In this document: positions 56,981 through 64,000 of the stretch, one piece after another | How positions within the stretch are numbered: position 1 is the stretch's first letter | Layout of the letters: every line of letters starts with the position of its first letter | Assembly: GCA_018292915.2 (NCBI GenBank) | Contig: JACVVK020000035.1 | Span: 1,192,501-1,256,500, forward strand | DNA from: Batillaria attramentaria | Lineage: Eukaryota; Mollusca; Gastropoda; Batillariidae | Direction of reading: 5' to 3' | Length of the DNA stretch: 64,000 nt | Notes under the pieces: generated by a model | What the model saw: only the letters and a program-made list of their open reading frames with translations | What the model was told of the DNA's origin: nothing | Databases searched by the model: none | Translations under genes and position numbers: made by a program

Positions 56981-59900
56981 TATTTTACCATTATAATTAT
57001 TGTGTGTGAGTGTGTGCGTTCTCAACAAAAGAATACTAATGATTCAAAATTATTGTACATTTATTGTTTCACTGTTGAGTTGCAGACCACAGTATATTAT
57101 CACAGAGATTTAATTCTTTGATTCACCGATGAACCAGCTGGGAAGAAAATTATAATCAGACTGAAAAGTTTTCAATTATTGTTGAATTGTGAACGCGTAT
57201 TTTAAAGAGCGATATTGACTAACCTTTTTTGTACAATTTTAATAATGTTCTCCGCTTTGACTTTCAAACTAGTATTTTCTCAGCCTGTTTCTGTGTTCCA
57301 TTTAGGGGAGCCGGGGTGGCCGAATGGTGGAGTGTTGGACTTTAAATGCTGGGGTCGTGAGTTCGAATCGCTGAGGCCAAATATTTGTGCTGGCCTTTTT
57401 TCTCGTTGCCCCGTATTTGATATCCTTATGTGGTGGAAAAGGACGATAAACTCCCAAACACCCACCCCACCCACCCCTGTGTTCCATTTAAAATCCTTAA
57501 CCGCACATTCTTTGTTGAGGAGTTGATTCTTTGTTAATTTTCTCTACGATTCTCTCTTCGGTCTTCTCTGCGTGAAAATACTTGTTGTGTATTTTTCCTT
57601 TTAGTTGTCTCACTCAGCTGAGCTATATACTTTCCTCGTCTGTCATCCAGTCAAGCACAGTTTTCCGATTTAAATTCTCACTGTAGGCGTATGTCGCTAT
57701 CTTAAAAGGTCACTCACTCCAATAATTCTCTGAAAGTTATTTTTAAAAGTACAGAATTGTAATGTTAAACATCGTAACACTCACTAACGTTCTAGGGAGT
57801 ATAAGGGTGGGTGGGTGTTTGGGGGTTTGACGTCCTTTTCCACCACATAGGGTGATATAAAAGACGGGGTAACGATGAAAAAGCCAGCACAAATATTTGG
57901 CCCCAGCCGGGATCGAACTCACGACCAGAGCATTAGAAGTCCAAGGCTCTACCATTCGGCCAACCCGGCTCCCCACTAGGGAGTATAAGGATGACGAAAC
58001 ATCGCATAGACTCCTAGACCAAAAAGAAAAAAAATAGCACAACACATCAGCATATGCAGCTGAAACGGTGGTTGGGTGGGTGTTTAAGAGTTTAACGTCC
58101 TTTTCCACCAAGGGTGATATCAAGGACTCGGCAACGAGGAAAAGGGCCGGCACGGATATTTGGCCCCAACCGGTAATCGAACTCACGACCCGAACATTGA
58201 AAGTCCAATGCTCGACCGCCCGGCTATCCGGGCTTCCCTGGCTCAAACAGAAACTACTGAAAGAAGATTGATTTTTTTAACTACTTTATTGTCCGTTTCG
58301 GGAAAAGCGTGACGCCGAGGTACAGCGCAACCCAATACCTATCCTATATATTTTTGAACAATTTTGCTGGGGGAGGAAAGCCGGATAACCCGGAGAGAAA
58401 CCCCCGATGAGCAGCCGGTATCGCATATAACAAGCTCGACCTGGGCTCGAACCCACGTTTCAGCGCCAGGACACTGGTGACGGCCGTTCAGTAGCGCAAA
58501 GGCTAAATCCAACGCGCTACCTATTAGACCACCGCTCACCCCTGTGAAAACAAGGATGCCGGCCTGTTAGAATCGGTAACCCGGAGCATTTCAAAGTGTT
58601 ACAATGCCGGACACTTCCGGAACAGCCCCAGACGAGCTCTGACAATGATGATGTTGATGATGATGGAGACTTGGCATAGCGCACGAGATGAAGATGGTTT
58701 CTGTCAAGGATTTTGAGGCCGGGGCGCATGATTCAGTTTTGAATGTCATCTCCCTAACCGCAGATCCATTAAAAAGTTTCACAGAAATTTGGTACTCTGT
58801 ATTCCTCTGGGCCCTCTTCTCGTCCCTCTTCATCCACATTGGGGCCATGTTAATCGCTGTCCTCCGACTTCGCAAACATCCCTTGGGACGGTGGTTCCCC
58901 CTTGCCATACTGGCCATGGGGATCATCTCCCCTCTCACTGGAGGTGTTGTCAGCAGTGCTGCCATTGCTGATTTTAGGGAGATTTAGGGAGAAGTCTTTG
59001 AAAGAAAGATACAAGAAACAAAAAAACCTGCAGATGATTACTATGGTGTAGCACTGAAGAGATGAGTCTTCAGGCGCTTTATACTGACTCAAGAAGAGAG
59101 TTCCACAGTTTGGGAGCTGCATTTTTGAATGACCGTGCACCATACCTCTTTTTACTGGTGTCGTCAGTCGAAGGGAACCGCAGACGGAGAGAACTTGCAG
59201 ACCGCAAGCTGCGCGTGTTGTGAGACTAGATTAAGTCTGCTAGTGTGTCTTTCAACACAGCACTACACAATATAGCAGTATATGCAACAAGGATGTTACA
59301 GCCTGTTGTACACCAGTCGTAATCTGCTTCCTTTCAGCTGCACAGCTCGCGCTCCTGGCCACCGCTCTCTCGGTCGTCACTCTGATGGCCTTCACCTTGC
59401 AGACCGCATCCAGCGCTCCAGCCATGGCAACCACCGAGCCTGTTCCTCCGATGACGTCACGGGGACTGCTGACCACTCTCCTGACGTCATCAGTGACATC
59501 GTCAACGACGTCCAATCCACCTACGTCATCAGCAACGTCCACGACGTCAGGGGAAGCGGCCTCAGCGTGCCCACAGACTAAACTGGCGTCATCCTCAGAT
59601 TGGCTGGCGACGCAGGGTAGCTGGTCTCACCCCTGCACCTACTCCAGCCCATCGGATTCGACCTCCACAGAGTCCAACGCGGCCCTGTCCAGTTTCTGGT
59701 CATTTTTCGTCCTGGCGGCTCCCGTGAGCGATGAGGTGGACGGCAGCAAGGTGGTCGTGTTGCTGCAAGAGGCGGCGGACATAGTTGAGAACCTGCGTGA
59801 GAAGCTGGTGAGTTTTCATTTCCTTTGCTTGTAGAGATAGAATTATTTGTTCACAGCAGTAGTCTAAAGAGTCTCTTGCACAAGCATGACATCGTTTTCA

Positions 59901-60918
59901 CCTGATAGTAGCCTTGTTCGTGTTCGTGTTCCTGTTCTTGTTCTTGTCCTTGTCCTTGTTCTTCCTATTGTTCTTGTTTTGTTTTGTTTTTTTGTGTTTT
60001 TTGTGGTTTTTTTGTTTGTTTTGTTTTTGTTTGTTTTTTGTTTTTTGTTGTTGTTGTTTTTTGTTTGTTTGTTTTTTGTTTTGTTTTTGTTGTTTTTGGT
60101 TGTTTTTTTTTTTTTTTTTTGTTTTTTTGGGGGGCGGGATAGCCGAATGGTAGAGCGTTGGACTTTCAATGCTAGGGTCGTGAGTTCGAATCCCGGCTGG
60201 GGCCAAATATTTGTGCTGGCCTATTCTCGTTGACCCGTCTTTGATGTCACTCATGTGTGGTGGAAAAGGGGGTTAAACTCTCAAACACCCACCCACCCTC
60301 TTTTACTTTTTCTTGTTCTTGTTGTCTCCTTCTCCTCCTTCTTGTTCTTGTTTTTCATCTTCTTCTTATCATCATCATCACCAGTAGTAGTAGTAGTATT
60401 GAATATTAATTCTAATGTACATATTCTTGTATATTATTACGAGAGCGCTACAGAACTTCTCAACAATGGGATAAACAAACTTTTCCTATTCTGATTCACA
60501 AAGCAATCCTAATCACATTAAGAACTTTTTTTGTCTACGTGTCTATGGTCTTTTCAAAAAACGACAAAAAGATTTATTTCGAGAAAGAAGGGAAAAAACG
60601 GAATTCACTTTCAACAAGTAGTCAGGATCGGAAATTCCAGATTTTCGCTTTCTCAAAATTTTGGACGTTTTGGGAACAGTGGTCGATAGGCAACGAAAGA
60701 AAGATCTGTCGAGTTTGAAGTCACCGACATCAATAATTTATGATGTTTGACTTGACGTCACGACGTGGTTCGCTTTGCCCATCAAAAAAACAAACAAACA
60801 AAAAACGGAGAAGAAATATGCGAAGACGCAGGTTGGGAAAACACAGACGAACGCCTAGAACGAAATTGATTGGCTACTGATAGCTGTCGATCACTTCCAG
60901 CTGACGTCGTGTCAGTTA

Positions 60919-60961
<43 letters not shown>

Positions 60962-62896
60962 GGCAAATAATTTTTTATATTTGGAAGCGTCTGTCTGGTG
61001 ACTAAGCGACCATATTTCTCAGGAATACCTCAAACACAATGGCCCAAGGAGATGGGAAGTTTGCAGAGAGGAAACCGAAAGTGCATCGGCTCTCAGATAC
61101 TGACGAACGGTTTCCTTGTGAATTACGCTAATTTACCTCTCGGCGCGTGCTCTGTACTATGGCAGCTGTTGATGTAGTTTCTTTCTGTTGGATGTGGTGC
61201 GCCTGACTTTTGTAGGAGTGTCTTCTGGTAATAGATCAGTGTATGTGATGACCCACTGGTATTTGTGGGGTGCTGGAATCGCCGCGATGTGACTGGTTTA
61301 CAAGTGGACTTTTTTCTCTCCTTCTTCCTGTTCTTCTTCTTCTGTTGGGGTTTTGTTGTTGTTGTTTTGGTTCGTTTTGTTGTGTTCTGTTGCGGGGTTT
61401 GGTTTTTCGTTGTTGTTGAGTTGGTTTTGTTGTTGTTGTGTGGGTTTTTTTCTGTTGTTGTTTTGTTTTGGTTTGATTTTTGGTTTTGGTTGTTTTTGTG
61501 TTTGGGTTTTGTTTTGTTTTTTTGTTGTTTTATTATTGTTGTAAGTTTGTTTTTCGTCGAGGTTGTTTGTTTTTTACCTTGTTTGTTGTTTGGGTTTTTG
61601 TTTGTGTTCTTTAAGGGTTGTTGTTTGGGTTTTCGTTGTTGTTGTTTGTTTTTGGTTGTTGGTTTTTTTTTTTTTTTTTTTGTTTTTTTTTGGGGGGGTA
61701 GCTGTTTGGTTATTTGGCTGGTTTTGTTTTTAAGAGTGAGTGTGCTATGATTTCTTGTTGTTGTTGTTTTGGGAGAGTGTGTACTGACAGGTGATTCACG
61801 ATGCAACTCGTTGTTTGTTTGTTTTTTTTGATTCGCCTGTATAGAATTTAATAAGAGTCGTTTTCATATGGTCCTGTTGCAGGGCCCTTTGAGTCTACAA
61901 GAACACGCGGCCAATATCACTCTGCTTCCTGAGTCACGTGACGAACTTGACAACAGCACCGCTGACACAGACAAGGTAGGCGTTTTCGAGACAAAGAAAA
62001 ATAGTGTTGAAACCATATCAGGAAAGTAAGCAGACATTTAACGGATTTTGTACCGCGCACAACTCCATTTGACTCTATTTCGGTTTTGGTCCCTCCACCC
62101 CCTCCCCTTCCCCCTTTTGCCTAACCCACTACCCGCTCGGCGCCACTAAAGAGATTAATCAGACCCCCTCCCCCCGCTCCCCCATCCATCACCTTCCCCC
62201 ACCCCACCCCCCTCCTTCTCAACGCCCTCCCAAAATATTTGGATCATTATCTTTTAGTTGTCATTTTTTATTGTGGCAAAATTAGTCCTCATTTACATAA
62301 GAAGAAGAAGAAGTATTGTATAGGCGCTTTACCCAGTTTCGTGAATGTCAATCGGCTCAAAGCGCCGCGAACTGAACCCAACACGCACGCTCACGTGAAT
62401 CACACGCATTCTCTCACACACTGGACATAAACACATTACACTCACGTGGTGCGAAGGGTCAGCTAAGCTATTTAAATTTCGGAATTTAGAATTTGCATTT
62501 AATTTTTTCAAATTTGGTGGGCTGAACATTTCCGACACTTGTCGTCTCCAGGCCAGCAACACATCGTCTCTCGTGGAACAGGAGTACTGGAGGGTGAGCG
62601 TGGCCTTGGTCTACCTGGAGCAGTGCGGCTACGACGCGGACCAGTGCTCAGACGACACGTCGCTGAGGGAAACCTTCAACGAACTGGAGGACAAGCTACT
62701 GACAACGCTGTGCAAGATGCGAGACGTGCTCGACGCCCTGAAAGGCCACATTCCCGAAGTCACTCGTGACGTCATGCCGCTAGAGATCAGGGACGTCCCC
62801 GAGGACAACGGCCAGAGAGCCATACGAGATCTCGTCATCGCCGGTGACGTCAGAGAGATGCTTCAGGCTGCGGAGGTCACTTTTAAGAACCTGTAA
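56416..62896 (+). CDS. Gene E: secreted single-module four-helix protein (cytokine-like), first exon tentative
   Basis: Firm exons: 59338-59807, 61883-61975 and 62552-62896; introns between them are phase 0. Exon 2 begins mid-codon (needs one upstream base) and has no Met before its hydrophobic core. The best upstream match is ATGGCTTTACCTG in the 106-bp repeats, which yields a classical signal peptide beginning MALPAAQLALLATALSVV, total about 306 residues. Residues 32-80 are Ser/Thr/Pro-rich (mucin-like). W100-S-H-P-C104 and P-S-D 109-111 match gene D. Helix A about 120-161, loop exon 162-192 with NIT and NST, helix B 202-216 (Y204, R206, S208, LEQ), helix C about 229-252, helix D about 280-306. 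Five Cys after the signal. Which repeat copy is used, or whether another exon 1 exists, is unresolved; the body of the gene is well supported. Confidence 0.72.
57305..57474 (+). mobile_element. SINE-A (gene E intron 1)
   Basis: Head GGGGAGCCGGGGTGGCCGAA, B-box GTTCGAATCGC, tail CACCCACCCCACCC. TGTGTTCCATTTA flanks both ends (57291-57303 and 57478-57490), a target duplication. Confidence 0.85.
57807..57975 (-). mobile_element. SINE-A with perfect target duplication (gene E intron 1)
   Basis: Minus-strand copy flanked by CTAGGGAGTATAAGG at 57792-57806 and 57976-57990. Confidence 0.9.
58067..58238 (-). mobile_element. SINE-A (older copy)
   Basis: Same order of blocks but more substitutions; B-box region reads GAGTTCGATTACCGG. 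Confidence 0.7.
58268..58545 (-). mobile_element. SINE-C, near full length
   Basis: Minus strand: tRNA-like head GGTGAGCGGTGGTCTAATAG, B-box GGGTTCGAGCCC, a CCGGGTTATCCGGC body and the 3' end CCCGAAACGGACAATAAAGT. It unites the fragments at 5814, 28034 and 28262. Confidence 0.75.
58688..58987 (+). pseudogene. TMEM170-like membrane protein fragment
   Basis: A 99-codon frame. From about residue 28, FTEIWYSVFLWALFSSLF, then a G-R-x5-A-x3-MGI segment and a VVSSAAIA segment, resemble the first two membrane spans of animal TMEM170A/B. The match stops after SAAIA; the conserved C-terminal part with a third span is missing, there is no GT donor at the break, and the frame ends five codons later. It lies in gene E intron 1, same strand. 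Best read as a truncated retrocopy or pseudogene; a lone exon with an unrecognised continuation cannot be excluded. Confidence 0.65.
59040..59225 (+). repeat. Interspersed repeat with AAGAGATGAGTCTTCAGGCG
   Basis: Related to short stretches at 11770-11870 and 14795-14870 (GAGAAAGGTCTTCAGATGG and similar). Probably a non-LTR retroelement 3' end; no coding sequence. Confidence 0.5.
60128..60299 (+). mobile_element. SINE-A (gene E intron 2)
   Basis: GGCGGGATAGCCGAATGGTA, B-box GAGTTCGAATCCCGG, tail CACCCACCCACCC. It follows a 190-base T/G-rich tract. Confidence 0.85.
60925..60958. repeat. (CT)n microsatellite
   Basis: Short CT tract in gene E intron 2; a G/T-rich tract at 61321-61690 follows. 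Confidence 0.9.
62290..62535 (-). repeat. Interspersed repeat R1 (copy 3), next to gene E exon 4
   Basis: Minus-strand R1 ends about 16 bases before the exon 4 acceptor, so the repeat contributes sequence close to the branch-point region. Confidence 0.7.
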
Positions 62897-64000
62897 ATTA
62901 TTTAACTGTCAGTCACGCAGAATGTGTTGAGTGATGCCTTGCGAACGACCAACGAAACAGTTTAATTTCTCTTTTTTTCTGTTTTTTTTTTTTAATTTTT
63001 TTTTTATTAGTGCCCTACGCAGTTGCTTGTCATACTGCCATGCGAATGACCATCTATATATTTTACTTTCGATAATTGTGACTCTTTGTTCCATCTCTTC
63101 CAGTTTTACCTTTTCACTGCCATCCTGCCTTTCATTGAAGTCTGCATTTAATGATGATACCTCATTTCGCATTTAATGTTAATTATACTCATTATTCATT
63201 TGACGATAGTTACTCATTACGCATTTAATGATAATTACTCATTAGAGCGTATGTGCTCATTTACTCAAAATGCCAATGCTCATAAGATTTTGTAAACTCA
63301 TTTCCTGCCAAGCAAGTTTGGGGTTGTGCTCCAGTGGCATCCTAATTAATTTTAATTTGGCTTACTAGCAGTGTTGCACTTTAATGACACACGTGTTTGC
63401 TGCAATAAGAGGGGCCAAGGAACCGTTAATCTTGCCTGATTTTCGCATACATGGCCAAAACCGAAAAAGAGACAAAAATCTGGGATACCCCTGTGCAGTA
63501 TGAAATGTGTTAAAACGTGTATGGGAAAGAGCCAGTTTGATCCAAAGGCGTTAAAGACATGGCAACCGCAGTATTGAATATGGCGAAGTGAATGTGTTAG
63601 CGCTTCACTGGGTACGATCTCATAGAATTTACTTTTATACACTTAAGCAGAGGGACACGTTTATACGTATGCATGCTAAATTCAGACAGTCTCGGTTTGT
63701 TTGTATCATAATTCCATGTTCTATACTTGCATTTTGTTTCCTTGATGAATTCCAGGCATTTCAAATTATTTATACGCATTGTCGATTTTATTCATCTGTG
63801 TTCAGTTGCTTTTCATGCACTAGTCAAAGAAACAATTGTACTGCTGGCAGCTGATTGGTGTTTACGATCACGTGATAGGGCAGAAGACAGAGTATGACAA
63901 TATCCGGGTTTTTCCACACACGTTTATGTCCATTGGTGATCAGTGCCATGCACTTTTGTTTGTTTCCCTTTTGGGAGTGGGGAGGAGGGCGGAGGGGGGG
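62897..64000. other. 3' flank of gene E
   Basis: T-rich tract (62970-63007), CATTTAATG repeats near 63170-63240, repeat R2 copy 3 (63350-63515) and unique sequence with only short frames. No AATAAA seen close to the stop codon. Confidence 0.6.
63350..63515 (+). repeat. Interspersed repeat R2 (copy 3)
   Basis: GGAACCGTTAATCTTGCCTG and CCGAAAAAGAGACAA match the copy at 1217-1335. Confidence 0.6.

Overview
The window looks like a eukaryotic animal nuclear genome, most likely a marine mollusc (gastropod-like). It has spliced genes with GT-AG introns, very long CA/CT microsatellites, many tRNA-derived SINEs, MITE-like elements and no bacterial-style operons. The taxonomic call is inference; no taxon-specific marker was found.

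Five spliced genes can be assembled by hand. Genes A (248-4686), B (8557-13057) and C (20060-25373) lie head to tail on the + strand and encode secreted proteins of about 448, 462 and 458 residues. Each has a tiny first exon with a phase-1 donor, then a signal-peptide exon, then phase-0 introns. Each protein is an internal duplication: two copies of a module made of a Trp-rich helix (W-x-W-x3-W or part of it), a 10-14 residue linker exon, and a large exon opening with C-x3-F-x2-P-[DN]-x2-C-x5-C followed by helical sequence. Genes D (29530-32971, - strand) and E (about 56416-62896, + strand) encode single-module secreted helical proteins of about 260 and 306 residues. They share W-x2-P-C, P-S-D and [DE]-Y-x-R-[LV]-S...L-E-Q motifs with each other. 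All five use the same exon plan: short leader, phase-1 intron, signal peptide plus helix A, phase-0 intron, loop exon, phase-0 intron, exon with the remaining helices. This resembles class I four-helix cytokine genes (IL-6/LIF/CNTF type), so the leading hypothesis is a cluster of cytokine-like ligands in which A-C are tandem double bundles. No similarity search could be run, so function is unproven.

Layout: 0-25 kb genes A, B and C with repeat-filled introns and spacers; 25-29.5 kb spacer; 29.5-33.5 kb gene D with a TATA box and a 16-bp minisatellite leader; 33.5-56 kb repeat desert (SINEs, a satellite, MITEs, long CA arrays) with no convincing gene; 56-63 kb gene E, whose likely first exon sits inside a 106-bp tandem repeat and whose first intron holds a truncated TMEM170-like fragment; 63-64 kb repeats.

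Genes A and B share an identical 20-bp core promoter and retain the same intron microsatellites, so they are recent duplicates. Gene C has an extra intron and a changed C-terminus. A and B end in strongly basic tails that could bind glycosaminoglycans.
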